A stretch of DNA of 64,000 nucleotides from Tropicimonas isoalkanivorans (lineage in GTDB: Bacteria > Pseudomonadota > Alphaproteobacteria > Rhodobacterales > Rhodobacteraceae): the NCBI RefSeq assembly GCF_900112335.1, contig NZ_FOLG01000008.1, forward strand, positions 124,001-188,000, read 5' to 3'. Made by a program: the position numbers and the translations under genes. This document shows positions 17,560-26,941 of this stretch, piece by piece. Position 1 is the stretch's first letter. Each line of letters starts with the position of its first letter. The notes beneath the pieces were generated by a model that was not told the origin of the DNA, made no database searches, and was given only the letters and a program-made list of their open reading frames with translations.

Positions 17560-19272
17560 ATGTCCATAAATCAGCACGCTCCGATCCCGGAACTTTACGT
17601 TTCCTACGACAGCGCCCAGAAATTGAAGGTCGAAGCCGGTGACCTGCCGAGCTGGGACCTCACCCCCCGACAGCTCTGCGATCTGGAACTGCTGATGAAC
17701 GGCGGCTTCAGCCCCCTGAAGGGGTTCCTGACGGAGGACGACTACAACGGCGTCGTGGAGAACATGCGTCTCGCCGACGGTTCGCTCTGGCCGATCCCGA
17801 TCACCCTCGACGTGAGCCAGGAGTTCGCCGATAGCATCGAGATCGACCAGGACATCGCCCTGCGCGACCCGGAAGGCGTGATCCTGGCGATCATGTCCAT
17901 CTCCGACCGCTGGACGCCGGACAAATCGCGCGAGGCCGAAACGGTGTTCGGTGCCGACGACATTGCGCACCCGGCGGTGAACTACCTGCATCACCACGCG
18001 GGTCCCGTCTATCTCGGTGGCCCCGTCACCGGCATCCAGGCGCCGATGCACTATGATTTCCGCGCCCGCCGCGACACGCCCAACGAACTGCGCGCCTACT
18101 TCCGCAAGCTCGGCTGGCGCAAGGTCGTCGCGTTCCAGACGCGCAACCCCCTGCACCGCGCCCACCAGGAGCTGACCTTCCGCGCTGCGAAGGAAAGCCA
18201 GGCGAACCTGCTGATCCACCCCATCGTCGGCATGACGAAGCCGGGCGACATCGACCACTTCACGCGCGTGCGCTGCTACGAGGCGGTACTGGACCAATAC
18301 CCGGCCGCCACCACCACGATGAGCCTGTTGAACCTCGCAATGCGCATGGCCGGCCCCCGCGAGGCGGTTTGGCACGGGCTGATCCGCAAGAACCACGGCG
18401 TGACCCACTTCATCGTCGGCCGCGACCACGCTGGCCCGGGCAAGAACAGCAAGGGCGAGGACTTCTACGGCCCCTACGACGCGCAGGAGCTCTTCAAGCA
18501 GTACGAAGAGGAAATGGGCATCGAGATGGTGCCGTTCAAACACATGGTCTACGTCCAGGACCGTGCCCAGTACGAGCCGGCTGACGAGATCGAAGAGGGC
18601 GTCACCGTCCTGAACATCTCCGGCACCGAGCTGCGCCGCCGCCTGGCCGAAGGGCTGGAGATTCCCGAGTGGTTCTCGTTCCCCGACGTGGTCAAGGAAC
18701 TGCGCCGCACACGGCCGCCGCGGTCCAGGCAGGGCTTCACGGTGTTCTTCACCGGCTTCTCCGGCTCCGGCAAGTCCACCATCGCGAACGCTCTGATGAT
18801 CAAGCTGATGGAGATGGGCGGACGTCCGACCACCCTGCTCGACGGCGACATCGTGCGGAAGAACTTGTCCAGCGAACTGGGCTTCTCCAAGGAGCACCGG
18901 GACCTCAACATTCGCCGTATCGGCTACGTGGCCTCGGAGATTACCAAGAACGGCGGTATCGCCATCTGCGCCCCCATCGCACCCTATGCGACCACCCGTC
19001 GTGCGGTGCGTGAGGAGATCGAGCAGTACGGCGCCTTCGTCGAAGTGCACGTTGCCACGTCCATCGAGGAATGCGAACGGCGGGACCGCAAGGGCCTCTA
19101 CAAGCTCGCCCGCGAAGGCAAGATCAAGGAATTCACCGGTATCTCTGACCCCTACGACGTCCCCGAGAACCCGGAGCTGAGCCTCGACACGGAGACCGTG
19201 GACGTGGATTATTGTGCCCAGCAAGTGCTGCTGAAGCTGGAAAGCATGGGGTTGATCGGCGCCGAATCCTGA
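17560..19272 (+). CDS. sat-cysC: bifunctional sulfate adenylyltransferase / adenylylsulfate kinase
   Basis: 570 residues. The N-terminal PUA-like and ATP sulfurylase domains (to about residue 385) carry QTRNPLHRAHQEL (His199, His202, the adenylyl-transfer motif) and GRDHAGPG. The C-terminal APS kinase domain has P-loop GFSGSGKS (399-406) and DGDIVRKNLSSELGFS. Product is PAPS, used for cysteine synthesis after reduction and as the universal sulfate donor of sulfotransferases; three sulfotransferase-like genes lie at 29-34 kb. The gene stands alone and ends in a clear intrinsic terminator. Confidence 0.95.
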   Translation: MSINQHAPIPELYVSYDSAQKLKVEAGDLPSWDLTPRQLCDLELLMNGGFSPLKGFLTEDDYNGVVENMRLADGSLWPIPITLDVSQEFADSIEIDQDIALRDPEGVILAIMSISDRWTPDKSREAETVFGADDIAHPAVNYLHHHAGPVYLGGPVTGIQAPMHYDFRARRDTPNELRAYFRKLGWRKVVAFQTRNPLHRAHQELTFRAAKESQANLLIHPIVGMTKPGDIDHFTRVRCYEAVLDQYPAATTTMSLLNLAMRMAGPREAVWHGLIRKNHGVTHFIVGRDHAGPGKNSKGEDFYGPYDAQELFKQYEEEMGIEMVPFKHMVYVQDRAQYEPADEIEEGVTVLNISGTELRRRLAEGLEIPEWFSFPDVVKELRRTRPPRSRQGFTVFFTGFSGSGKSTIANALMIKLMEMGGRPTTLLDGDIVRKNLSSELGFSKEHRDLNIRRIGYVASEITKNGGIAICAPIAPYATTRRAVREEIEQYGAFVEVHVATSIEECERRDRKGLYKLAREGKIKEFTGISDPYDVPENPELSLDTETVDVDYCAQQVLLKLESMGLIGAES

Positions 19273-19297
19273 TCGCCGCACTTTCAAAGTTAGAGAC

Positions 19298-19330
19298 GCG
19301 CCCCGTTCGATGGACGGGGCGCTTTCTTTT
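19298..19330 (+). terminator. rho-independent terminator after sat-cysC
   Basis: Stem GCGCCCCG/CGGGGCGC (19298-19305 with 19315-19322), loop of 9, followed by TTTCTTTT. Confidence 0.9.
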
Positions 19331-19392
19331 GCGATTACCTTTCCGGTCAACCGCCCTGCCCCGGATTTGACCCTCAGCCGGACCGTCATGCC

Positions 19393-19426
19393 AAAAAAAT
19401 GGCGCGCCGCCGAAGCGACGCGCCAT
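19393..19426 (-). terminator. rho-independent terminator of the rpsF-rpsR-rplI operon
   Basis: On the minus strand an 8-bp stem ATGGCGCG/CGCGCCAT (19426-19419 with 19406-19399) is followed by seven T. It lies 54 bases beyond the rplI stop. Confidence 0.88.
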
Positions 19427-19479
19427 TCAAAACTCTGCGGTGTGGCCGCACGCTTAGGTGCGACCGTCTCCCGTCAAGA

Positions 19480-20103
19480 TCAGTCCTCGATCGGTTCCTG
19501 AGGAGCTTCCTCGGAGGTCGCGCCACGCAGGTCTTCGTCGTCCACGGCAGCAGAGCCGATGTCGTCGAACAACTCGGCGATCTCGAATTCCGCGGCGGCT
19601 TCCTCTTCCTGCGCAAGTTCCTGGATGGACTTGCCGGAAGCTTGCAGCTCGGCCTCTTCTTGGGACCGGGCGACGTTCATGACGATGGTCACTTCCACTT
19701 CGGGGTGGAGGATGACGTGCACGTCATGCAGGCCAAGTTCCTTGATCGGCTTGGCAAGCGCGACCTGCTTGCGGTCCAACGAGAAGCCACCGTCGGTGGC
19801 AGCGTCCGCGGCGTCGCGGGTCGTGACAGAGCCGTAGAGCGCGCCGGAATCCGACGCAGAGCGAATCACGATGAACTGCTTGCCTTCGAGATCCTGGGCG
19901 AGCTTCTCGGCCTCTTGCTTGGACTCGAGGTTGCGGGCTTCGAGCTGCGCCTTCTCGGCCTCGAAGCGGGCCTTGTTGGCCTCCGAAGCACGCAGGGCCT
20001 TGCCCTGGGGCAGCAGGAAGTTGCGGGCAAAGCCCTCCTTGACGGAGACGACCTCACCCATCTGGCCAAGCTTGGCCACGCGTTCCAGTAGGATAACGTC
20101 CAT
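19480..20103 (-). CDS. rplI: 50S ribosomal protein L9
   Basis: 207 residues. The N-terminal rRNA-binding domain [19 protein letters not shown] and [13 protein letters not shown], the long connecting helix (residues about 40-75) and the C-terminal domain are standard. The family is usually about 150 residues; here an extra acidic tail of about 50 residues ([16 protein letters not shown] and onward) follows, as often seen in Rhodobacterales L9. Last gene of the rpsF-rpsR-rplI operon. Confidence 0.96.
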   Translation of the reverse strand: MDVILLERVAKLGQMGEVVSVKEGFARNFLLPQGKALRASEANKARFEAEKAQLEARNLESKQEAEKLAQDLEGKQFIVIRSASDSGALYGSVTTRDAADAATDGGFSLDRKQVALAKPIKELGLHDVHVILHPEVEVTIVMNVARSQEEAELQASGKSIQELAQEEEAAAEFEIAELFDDIGSAAVDDEDLRGATSEEAPQEPIED

Positions 20104-20115
20104 GGGTCTGGCTCC

Positions 20116-20343
20116 TTACTTCACGGCGTAGGGAAGCAGGGCGAGGAAGCGGGCGCGCTTGATCGCGCGGGCCAGCTCACGCTGCTTCTTGGCCGAGACG
20201 GCGGTGATGCGGGAGGGCACGATCTTGCCGCGCTCAGAGATGTAGCGTTGCAGCAGACGGGTGTCCTTGTAGTCGATCTTGGGCGCGTTCTCACCGGAGA
20301 ACGGGCAGACCTTGCGGCGGCGGAAAAACGGTTTCGTGGCCAT
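20116..20343 (-). CDS. rpsR: 30S ribosomal protein S18
   Basis: 75 residues, standard S18 with [33 protein letters not shown] and [14 protein letters not shown]. It binds S6 in the small-subunit platform, and its gene lies directly after rpsF. Its N-terminal Ala is the family substrate of RimI (encoded at 8.5 kb). Confidence 0.97.
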   Translation of the reverse strand: MATKPFFRRRKVCPFSGENAPKIDYKDTRLLQRYISERGKIVPSRITAVSAKKQRELARAIKRARFLALLPYAVK

Positions 20344-20372
20344 GGTTTATGCTCCTTGTCTCAGGTGATGGT

Positions 20373-20729
20373 TCAGCGGCGGTCGCGACGGCGGTCGTCG
20401 CGGTCGTCGCGCTTCTGCATCTGAATCGACGGGCCTTCGGCATGCTCGTCAACCTTGATGGTCAGAACGCGCATGACATCGTCGTGCAGACGCATGAGGC
20501 GCTCCATCTCCTGAATGGCCGGCGCGGGAGCGTCGGTCCGAAGGAAGGAATAGTGGCCCTTGCGGTTCTTGTTGATCTTGTAGGCCATGGTCTTGACGCC
20601 CCAGTACTCCTGGTCGACGACCTTGCCCCCGTTATCGGCGAGAACCGTGCCGAAGTGCTCGATCAGCCCCTCGGCCTGCGCGTTGGACAGATCCTGACGC
20701 GCGATGAAGACATGCTCGTAAAGCGGCAT
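20373..20729 (-). CDS. rpsF: 30S ribosomal protein S6
   Basis: 118 residues: MPLYEHVFIARQDLSN at the start, EYWGVKTMAYKINKNRKGHY in the middle and a charged KRDDRDDRRRDRR tail. First gene of the S6-S18-L9 operon. The start at 20729 follows AGGAG at 6 bases; an open extension to 20864 has no similarity and was rejected. The operon promoter should lie in the 250-base gap shared with the divergent yceI-like gene. Confidence 0.97.
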   Translation of the reverse strand: MPLYEHVFIARQDLSNAQAEGLIEHFGTVLADNGGKVVDQEYWGVKTMAYKINKNRKGHYSFLRTDAPAPAIQEMERLMRLHDDVMRVLTIKVDEHAEGPSIQMQKRDDRDDRRRDRR

Positions 20730-20982
20730 GCGTGCTCCTGTCATTTCTATAGCGGCCTTCATAGGGCGGGCGTCCGGCTCCGCGGCCCGTCCACGAGAGG
20801 TGCCGCTGGTCACATTCGTATCGCGGAGATGCGGGCTGGTACGCCAATTGTGGGCTTGATGCAAGGCCGAAGGCGCTGCGCGCGGAGTGTAGCGACCCTG
20901 TGCGGCAGTGCGGAATTTCCCTGAGCGAAAATGCTGCCATGTCTTGGGGCGTCAAGACATTCACAGAAAATAGGACGACCTG

Positions 20983-21564
20983 ATGACGCCCTTTACCAAG
21001 ATCGCCACCCTGGCCGCGGCGACCACCCTTGCGATGACCGTTGCGGCTTCGGCCGAAAAATATGTGCTGGACCCCAGCCACAGCCAGGTGGTGTTCACCT
21101 ACAACCACCTCGGATTCTCCACCACCACTGGCATGTTCTCCGGCTTCGAAGGTGAGATCGACTTCAATGCCGACGATCCGGCGACGAGTTCGGTCTCCGT
21201 TTCTTTGCCCGTGTCGGCGATGTTCACCGGCTGGGAAGCGCGTGACGATCACTTCGAGACCGAGGACTTTTTCGGGATCGAGGAGAACGACACTGTGACC
21301 TTCGTCTCCACCAGCATCGAAGTGACCGGCGAAGATACCGCGGAGATCACCGGCGATCTGACCATGAACGGCGTCACCAAGGAAGTCGTTCTGGATGCCA
21401 AGCTGAACACGATGGGCATGCACCCGATGGAGGAAAAGGAATGGGCCGGCTTCAACGCCACCACCACCGTCCTGCGGTCCGATTTCGACATGGGGATGTT
21501 CGCGCCGTATGTCAGCGATGAAGTCCAAGTCGCCATCTCGATCGAGGCGATGAAGGCCGAGTAA
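20983..21564 (+). CDS. YceI-family periplasmic lipid-binding protein
   Basis: 193 residues: signal peptide (cleavage after ASA, near residue 24), then the YceI lipocalin-like barrel beginning KYVLDPSHSQVVFTYNHLGFS, with DHFETEDFFGIEE and GDLTMNGVTKEVVLD, the family's conserved blocks. YceI proteins bind isoprenoid-type lipids in the periplasm; the ligand here is unknown. It stands alone and ends in a strong terminator. Confidence 0.92.
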   Translation: MTPFTKIATLAAATTLAMTVAASAEKYVLDPSHSQVVFTYNHLGFSTTTGMFSGFEGEIDFNADDPATSSVSVSLPVSAMFTGWEARDDHFETEDFFGIEENDTVTFVSTSIEVTGEDTAEITGDLTMNGVTKEVVLDAKLNTMGMHPMEEKEWAGFNATTTVLRSDFDMGMFAPYVSDEVQVAISIEAMKAE

Positions 21565-21588
21565 GGCGCCTCTCACCCCGCATCATTG

Positions 21589-21625
21589 GGCCACCGCCGG
21601 CAAGCTCCGGCGGTGGCCTTTTCTT
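21589..21625 (+). terminator. rho-independent terminator after the yceI-like gene
   Basis: A 12-bp perfect stem GGCCACCGCCGG/CCGGCGGTGGCC with a 6-base loop, followed by TTTTCTT. It overlaps the stop of the convergent cbpM-like gene. Confidence 0.92.
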
Positions 21626-21986
21626 ATTGTTCGTCTGGCTCCGCCACTCCATGCCGTTGGTAGAGGATCGACTGAACCTCACGGCGGAGGGCATCCGGGC
21701 CTGCGTCCACCAGCGACAAAACCGCGTGAAGATCGGCCCGCAGCGCGTGGACCTGGTCGATCAGCCCCATGACGACGGCCAGTGCGTCCTCCTGCAGCTC
21801 CAGGCAGTCACCCAGTTCGCAAGCCAGCCGCAAGCGCGCCACGTCGATTTCCCGGAAGATGGGGGTGGCGCGGGTCGGCGCCTGAACCGGGATCACGACT
21901 TCCGCCGCGACGAACCGCACCAGCATGGCCCGGTCGAGTTGCGGCACTTCGGCCAGCACCTGCTCTTCGGTATATTCCATCATCAT
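21624..21986 (-). CDS. cbpM: chaperone modulator CbpM
   Basis: 120 residues with a MerR-like N-terminal fold: MEYTEEQVLAEVPQLDRAML, then FREIDVARLRLACELGDCLELQEDAL and a helical C-terminus. CbpM binds the J-domain of CbpA and blocks its DnaK co-chaperone activity. The start overlaps the stop of the cbpA gene by 4 bases, the usual order for this antagonist pair. Confidence 0.85.
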   Translation of the reverse strand: MMMEYTEEQVLAEVPQLDRAMLVRFVAAEVVIPVQAPTRATPIFREIDVARLRLACELGDCLELQEDALAVVMGLIDQVHALRADLHAVLSLVDAGPDALRREVQSILYQRHGVAEPDEQ

Positions 21987-22918
21987 GCCGTCATTCCCTT
22001 ACGCGGATCGTAGGAATTCTTCTTGCGCCAGTCCGCCATGAAATCGGCGAGAGCGTCGTCTACCTTTGGCGGGGCGACGATCTTCAGCTCCACCAGTTGG
22101 TCGCCGCGCGCGTCCTTTCCCCTTAGCGCCACCCCGCGCCCCCGCAGGCGCAGCACCTGGCCCGAACTGGCGCCCTTCGGCACCGTCACGTTGACCGGCC
22201 CGCTGATCGTGGGAACCTCCACCTTGGCGCCCAGTATCGCCTCGTCGATCGTGATGGGCAGTGTCACGCGAATGTTGTCCCCCTCCCGGCGAAAGAGCTT
22301 GTGCGGGGCCACTGACACCGTGATGAGCGCGTCGCCCGGCCGCCCCTTGCCGATGGGCGCCCCCCCCTTGCCGCGCAGGCGGATCGTCTGGCCGTCCGCG
22401 ATGCCGCGCGGGATCTGCACCTCTAGCGAGGCGCCGTCCGGCAAGGTGATCCGGGTCGACCCGCCCAAAGCGGCATCCATGAAGGAGACTTCCAAACGGT
22501 ATCGCATATCCGCCCCATCGGCGTGGAAGCCGCCATGCATATGATCGTGCCCTGCCCCGCCCCGCTCGGCGCGAGCCCCTCGGGTGAAGCTGGCAAAGAA
22601 ATCGGACAGGTCCTCGTAGTCGTCAAAACCCTGGGTGCCCCTGTATGGGTTGTCCTGTGCGCCGGCATATTGGCGATAGAAGTGCTGTTCCGGCCGCTCC
22701 TGACCGGACGCATCGATCTCGCCCCGGTCGAAGCGGGCGCGCTTTTCGGGGTCCTTCAGCAGGTCGTAGGCCGCCGCCGCGGCCTTGAACCGCTCCTCGC
22801 CGGCCTTGTCGCCGGGGTTGATGTCGGGATGGCTCTCCTTGACGATCTTGCGGTAGGCCTTCTTGATCTCCGCCGCCGTCGCCGTCTTGCTCACCCCCAA
22901 AGCTTCATACGGATCCAT
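21983..22918 (-). CDS. cbpA: CbpA-type DnaJ co-chaperone
   Basis: 311 residues. N-terminal J-domain MDPYEALGVSKTATAAEIKK with the catalytic HPD (residues 30-32), a Gly/Phe/His-rich linker without a zinc-finger, and DnaJ C-terminal beta domains (ALGGSTRITLPDG, LFRREGDNIRVTLPITIDEA, RLRGRGVALRG). The lack of the CxxCxGxG zinc region makes it class B/CbpA rather than DnaJ. The start at 22918 is the family start; an upstream extension to 23110 was rejected. Translationally coupled to cbpM. Confidence 0.92.
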   Translation of the reverse strand: MDPYEALGVSKTATAAEIKKAYRKIVKESHPDINPGDKAGEERFKAAAAAYDLLKDPEKRARFDRGEIDASGQERPEQHFYRQYAGAQDNPYRGTQGFDDYEDLSDFFASFTRGARAERGGAGHDHMHGGFHADGADMRYRLEVSFMDAALGGSTRITLPDGASLEVQIPRGIADGQTIRLRGKGGAPIGKGRPGDALITVSVAPHKLFRREGDNIRVTLPITIDEAILGAKVEVPTISGPVNVTVPKGASSGQVLRLRGRGVALRGKDARGDQLVELKIVAPPKVDDALADFMADWRKKNSYDPRKGMTA

Positions 22919-23060
22919 TGGTGTTCCTATGCGAATGGGTTGCAGCAACGCGGAAGGCACACCGCGCGCGTTGCCCTTTGATATTGTACCGGAACGGGCC
23001 GTTTTGAAGTGCGCCCGAACGGCGCGCTTCCAGTCATCGTGCTCGGAAAAGAGACCTCGC

Positions 23061-23092
23061 AAAAAGAAAACCCGGCCAGAGCGGCCGGGCTT
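23061..23092 (-). terminator. rho-independent terminator after tig
   Basis: On the minus strand: stem CCCGGCC/GGCCGGG (23089-23083 with 23077-23071), 5-base loop, then TTTTCTTTTT. Located 34 bases beyond the tig stop. Confidence 0.9.
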
Positions 23093-23125
23093 TGCATGTC
23101 TTGGTCTCACGGACGTGGAGAAGGA

Positions 23126-24457
23126 TCACTCCTCGTCGAGCTTCTCGACGGCTTCCTTCAGGGCGTCTTTATCGGCTTCGACTTCTTCGATGGTCGCCAG
23201 TTCGAAGACATAGTCAACGACCTTGTCTTCGAAGAGCGGCGCACGGATCTGCTGCTGCACCTGCTGGTTCTGCTGCACGAACTCGAAGAACTCCCGCTCC
23301 TTGCCCGGGTACTGCCGCGCCTGGTTCAGGATCGCCTGGGTCATCTCGGCGTCGGAGACCTTGATCTCGTTCTTGGTGCCGAGTTCCGCCAACAGGAGCC
23401 CAAGTTTCACGCGCCGTTCGGCGAGCTTGGTGTGCTCCTCGGTGGTCTCGATTTCCGGATGGTCATGGCCGTGCACCTCCGGATTTTCCTCGTGCCACAG
23501 CTGGTGGGCGATCTGGCTGGCCTCCGCTTCGACGAGGGTCGGCGGCAGGTCGAAGGTCACCAGGTCGTCGAGCTTGTCCAGCAGGCCGCGCTTCATCACC
23601 GCGCGAGCAGCACCGGCATATTCGGCCTCAAGCCGTTCCTTGATCTGCTCTTTCAGCGCGTCAAGGCTCTCGGCACCGAACTGCTTGGCCAGGTCGTCGT
23701 TCAGCTCCGGCGCGGCGGGCGACTTGACGGCCTTGATGGTGCAGGTGAACTCGGCTTCCTTGCCGGCCAGATGGCTCGCACCATACTCCTCGGGGAAGGT
23801 CACGGTGACGACCTTTTCCTCGCCGACCTTTGCCCCAACGAGTTGCTCCTCGAAGCCCGGAATGAACTGGCCCGATCCGAGTTCCAGCGGGAAGTCCTCC
23901 GCGGAGCCACCTTCGAAGGCTTCGCCATCGACCCGGCCCACGAAATCAATTGTGACCTGGTCGCCATTCTCCGCCGCTTCGCCCTCGGCGCGGTCTTCGA
24001 AGTTCCGGGCCTGCTCGGCGAGCCCGTTCAGGGCCTCGTCGATCGCGGTATCGTCGGCCTTCACCACCAGTTTCTGCAGCGTGACCTGCGACAGGTCTGG
24101 CTGGTCGATCTCCGGCAGCTTCTCATAGGACATGGAGACAACGATATCGTCGCCTTCCTTCCAGTCCTCGCCTTCCATCTTGATCTCGGGCTGCATCGCA
24201 GGACGGTCGCCGGATTGCTCGAGGTGGTCGCTCATCGCGCCATCGACGGCTTCCTGCATAGCTTCGCCCAGAAGGCGCGTGCCGAACTGCTTCTTCAGAA
24301 GCGCCATCGGCACCTTGCCCTTGCGAAAGCCTTTCATCTCGATCCCGGGCTGGGCCTCGGTCAGTTTTTCGTTGACCTTGGCATCCAGTTCGTCCGCAGT
24401 GATGGTAATCTGGTACCCGCGTTTCAGGCCGTCGTTCAGGGTCTCGGTGACCTGCAT
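23126..24457 (-). CDS. tig: trigger factor (ribosome-associated chaperone and prolyl isomerase)
   Basis: 443 residues with all three domains: ribosome-binding N-terminus ([18 protein letters not shown], with the tail-motif region [17 protein letters not shown]), FKBP-like PPIase ([20 protein letters not shown]) and a long helical C-terminal chaperone domain with a His/Asp/Glu-rich segment ([15 protein letters not shown]). It binds nascent chains at the ribosomal exit tunnel through L23. Single gene with its own terminator; a tRNA-Leu gene lies immediately upstream on the same strand. Confidence 0.96.
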   Translation of the reverse strand: MQVTETLNDGLKRGYQITITADELDAKVNEKLTEAQPGIEMKGFRKGKVPMALLKKQFGTRLLGEAMQEAVDGAMSDHLEQSGDRPAMQPEIKMEGEDWKEGDDIVVSMSYEKLPEIDQPDLSQVTLQKLVVKADDTAIDEALNGLAEQARNFEDRAEGEAAENGDQVTIDFVGRVDGEAFEGGSAEDFPLELGSGQFIPGFEEQLVGAKVGEEKVVTVTFPEEYGASHLAGKEAEFTCTIKAVKSPAAPELNDDLAKQFGAESLDALKEQIKERLEAEYAGAARAVMKRGLLDKLDDLVTFDLPPTLVEAEASQIAHQLWHEENPEVHGHDHPEIETTEEHTKLAERRVKLGLLLAELGTKNEIKVSDAEMTQAILNQARQYPGKEREFFEFVQQNQQVQQQIRAPLFEDKVVDYVFELATIEEVEADKDALKEAVEKLDEE

Positions 24458-24483
24458 GGCTCTTTATTCCTTCCTCACGTTCC

Positions 24484-24568
24484 TGGTGCGGGTGAAGGGA
24501 CTCGAACCCCCACGCCTTGCGGCGCCAGAACCTAAATCTGGTGCGTCTACCAGTTCCGCCACACCCGC
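24484..24568 (-). tRNA. tRNA-Leu (anticodon TAG)
   Basis: 85 bases on the minus strand including encoded CCA. Acceptor GCGGGTG/CACCCGC, anticodon stem CCAGA/TCTGG with loop TTTAGGT (anticodon TAG), a long variable arm typical of class II tRNAs (GGCGCCGCAAGGCGT) and T-arm GGGGGTTCGAGTCCC. Reads CUN codons. Confidence 0.96.
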
Positions 24569-24778
24569 GCTGTTCTGAAACCGGAAGCGACCGCGCGCCG
24601 TTTCCAGCACCGCAGCCGCCCGATCCAAATTCGCGCCCTTCTATCAAGGGTGATGGCCGGATGCGAGAGGAAAAACATCCCTGCAACGGTCGCCGAAATA
24701 GTTAACATCCGTCTGGCGAGATGCGCCGCGCGGGCCTAATCTTATTGACAAAATCATAAGGGCCATCCGAGCAGAGCC

Positions 24779-25252
24779 ATGCATATTCCCTTCTTCCGCG
24801 GAGCCGCGGCGCGCAATCTCGGCGCATCGGTGCTGCCTGCGCCCGACCGAGCCGTCGGAATCACCGGCTCCATCATGCTCTATACGGCAAACGGAGCGGT
24901 CCCGGCCGAGCACCTGACGCCGGGGGATCGGATCATCACCCGCTCCAGCGGACAGGTGGTTTTGCGGGATGTGCGCGTCACGGAGGTACATGGCCTGATG
25001 GTCCGCGTCGGCCCGGCCACGCTCGGTCGCGCACGACCGGAGACCTTCGTGCTGCTTCCGCCCGACCAGAAGGTTGTCCTTCGCACCGCCACCGGCGCCG
25101 GGCGCGACGGCATCTTTGCTGCCCGGGCGCTGATCGACGACACGCATGTGACATGGCACGAGACCAAGGCCCCGGTCCGGATCGTGCACCTTTTCTTCGA
25201 CGGCCCGGAAATCGTCCATGCCGGTGGCCTGGAACTGGTCATCGACGGCTGA
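24779..25252 (+). CDS. stand-alone Hint-domain protein (Hint_2 type), probably non-splicing
   Basis: 157 residues. The core GITGSIMLYTANGAVPAEHLTPGDRIITRSSG matches the first half of Hint (Hedgehog/intein) domains of the Rhodobacterales Hint_2 type (G-T/S, then VE-x-L-xxGD-x-I-x-T), and the later HVTWHETKAPVRIVHLFFDGPEIVHAGGLELVIDG resembles its second half. The cysteine that starts the self-cleaving block in inteins and Hedgehog has no counterpart, so autoprocessing is unlikely. Usually such domains end large secreted adhesins; here it is alone. The role is unknown. Confidence 0.72.
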   Translation: MHIPFFRGAAARNLGASVLPAPDRAVGITGSIMLYTANGAVPAEHLTPGDRIITRSSGQVVLRDVRVTEVHGLMVRVGPATLGRARPETFVLLPPDQKVVLRTATGAGRDGIFAARALIDDTHVTWHETKAPVRIVHLFFDGPEIVHAGGLELVIDG

Positions 25253-25325
25253 TCGGCCCTGCACGGCTTGCAGTGCCTTTCGCGCCCGCCCATAACGATG
25301 CGCGACCCCTGCCTGAGAGCCTGTA

Positions 25326-26627
25326 ATGGATACCGCCACATTCGCCGACGTCACCTTCTGGATCACCGCCGGGGCGATCCTCGTGCTTCTGGTCCTGTCC
25401 GGATTCTTCTCGGGCTCGGAAACAGCATTGACCGCGGCCTCCCGTGGGCGGCTGCGCAGCGCAGCAGACAAGGGCGATGCGGGCGCGCAAGCGGCCTTGG
25501 CACTGAAGGAGGACAATGAACGGCTGATCGGCGGTATCCTCCTTGGCAACAACCTCGTCAACATCCTCGCCACATCGTTGGCAACCGCCGCCTTCACCCG
25601 CGCCTTCGGAGACAGCGGCGTTGCGCTGGCAACGCTGGTGATGACGCTGCTGGTGCTGATCTTCGCGGAGGTGCTTCCCAAGACCTATTCGATCTCCGAC
25701 CCCGAGCGCGCCGCCGCCCGCAGTGCCCCCCTGATTGGCCCCGTCATAACGGTACTTTCGCCGATGGTGACCGTGGTTCGGGTCATCGTGCGCGGAGTGC
25801 TGCGGATCTTCGGAATGCGGGTCGACCCGGATTCGATGCTGAGCGTCCGAGAAGAGATCGTTGGGGCGTTGCAAATCGGCCATTCGGAAGGCGTGGTCGA
25901 AAAGGAAGATCGCGACCGCCTGCTCGGTGCGCTCGACCTGAGCGAGCGGACCGTGGAGGAGATCATGCTGCACCGCTCCCAGATCGAGATGATCGACGCC
26001 GAGGCGGCCCCCGAGGAGATGGTGCGCCAGGTGCTGTCCTCCGCCTATACCCGCCTGCCGGTCTTTCGCGGAGAGCAGGAGAACATCGTCGGCGTGGTCC
26101 ACGCCAAGGACCTGCTCCGGGCGCTGGAACAACTGATGCGCCAGTCCGAGTCGATAGACGCGGCAATGGAAAAGTTCGACGTGATGGCCGTGGCCAAGGC
26201 CCCGTACTTTGTGCCGGAGACGACGACGCTGGACGACCAGATGCGCCAGTTCCTCCGCCGCCACACGCATTTTGCGCTGGTCGTGGACGAATACGGTGCT
26301 CTGCAAGGGCTCATCACGCTGGAGGATATCCTTGAGGAAATCGTCGGCGAGATCACCGATGAGTTCGATGTGGATGCCGAGCACCCGATCCGACGGACGG
26401 AAACGGGCGATTTCCTGGTTGACGGCGCGATGACCATCCGCGACCTGAACCGGGCCAAGGACTGGCACCTGCCGGACGACGAAGCGAATACGGTCGCCGG
26501 CCTCGTCATCCACGAAGCACAGACGATCCCGACCCCCGGGCAGGTCTTTTCCTTCCACGGATTCCGCTTCGAGGTCGTCGCCCGCGAACAGAACCGCCTG
26601 ACCCGGTTGAAGATCCGTCCGCTTTGA
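25326..26627 (+). CDS. CNNM/CBS-domain membrane protein (HlyC/CorC family)
   Basis: 433 residues. CNNM transmembrane domain with FFSGSETALTAASRGRLR and LLGNNLVNILATSLATAAF (residues about 15-180), a CBS pair (MLHRSQIEMIDA to LVVDEYGALQGLITLEDILEEIVGEI, about 210-335), and a C-terminal CorC_HlyC domain (FLVDGAMTIRDLN onward). The family is linked to Mg2+/Co2+ export; the older hemolysin name is misleading. It is the last plus-strand housekeeping gene before the glycan island. Confidence 0.9.
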   Translation: MDTATFADVTFWITAGAILVLLVLSGFFSGSETALTAASRGRLRSAADKGDAGAQAALALKEDNERLIGGILLGNNLVNILATSLATAAFTRAFGDSGVALATLVMTLLVLIFAEVLPKTYSISDPERAAARSAPLIGPVITVLSPMVTVVRVIVRGVLRIFGMRVDPDSMLSVREEIVGALQIGHSEGVVEKEDRDRLLGALDLSERTVEEIMLHRSQIEMIDAEAAPEEMVRQVLSSAYTRLPVFRGEQENIVGVVHAKDLLRALEQLMRQSESIDAAMEKFDVMAVAKAPYFVPETTTLDDQMRQFLRRHTHFALVVDEYGALQGLITLEDILEEIVGEITDEFDVDAEHPIRRTETGDFLVDGAMTIRDLNRAKDWHLPDDEANTVAGLVIHEAQTIPTPGQVFSFHGFRFEVVAREQNRLTRLKIRPL

Positions 26628-26941
26628 GCCGATCGGTGGCGGAGTCGAGGGGTACGGACCTAGGTGCTTGCCCCGAACCTAGGGCTAACGGCACGAATGA
26701 ATAGCAGCCGGGTCGAATCCATCGTGTCGCACGTCCTATCAAATGCGCTCGGAGTTGCAGAGGAGCAAAAACAAGGGCGAAAGCTTCGTATTGGTCACGC
26801 CTTTCGGCGGGTGCTACTGAGCTTGCAAGCCCGTGCCGGACGTGCCTGCCGAGTAGGATAAGCCGTCCTCTCGAGTGCTAGGACATCCGGGACCGGCATC
26901 GCCACCCGTCGGTTTGACCTACAGCCGCAGGCCCTCTGCCG
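26628..26941. other. intergenic region between convergent corC-like and GT2 genes
   Basis: No convincing frame on either strand. It contains an inverted repeat CCTAGGT/ACCTAGG (26659-26665 with 26677-26683, 11-base loop) about 30 bases after the corC-like stop, which may end that transcript although no T-run follows. It marks the left edge of the accessory glycan island; no tRNA, integrase or direct repeats were seen. Confidence 0.5.

Noticed and set aside
17485-19389. 634-codon minus-strand frame opposite sat-cysC
   Set aside because: Antisense shadow of a gene with intact catalytic motifs.
26659-26683. Island attachment site at the CCTAGGT inverted repeat
   Set aside because: No matching copy was found at the right edge (34.8-35.2 kb) and no integrase or tRNA is present; it reads as a plain hairpin.
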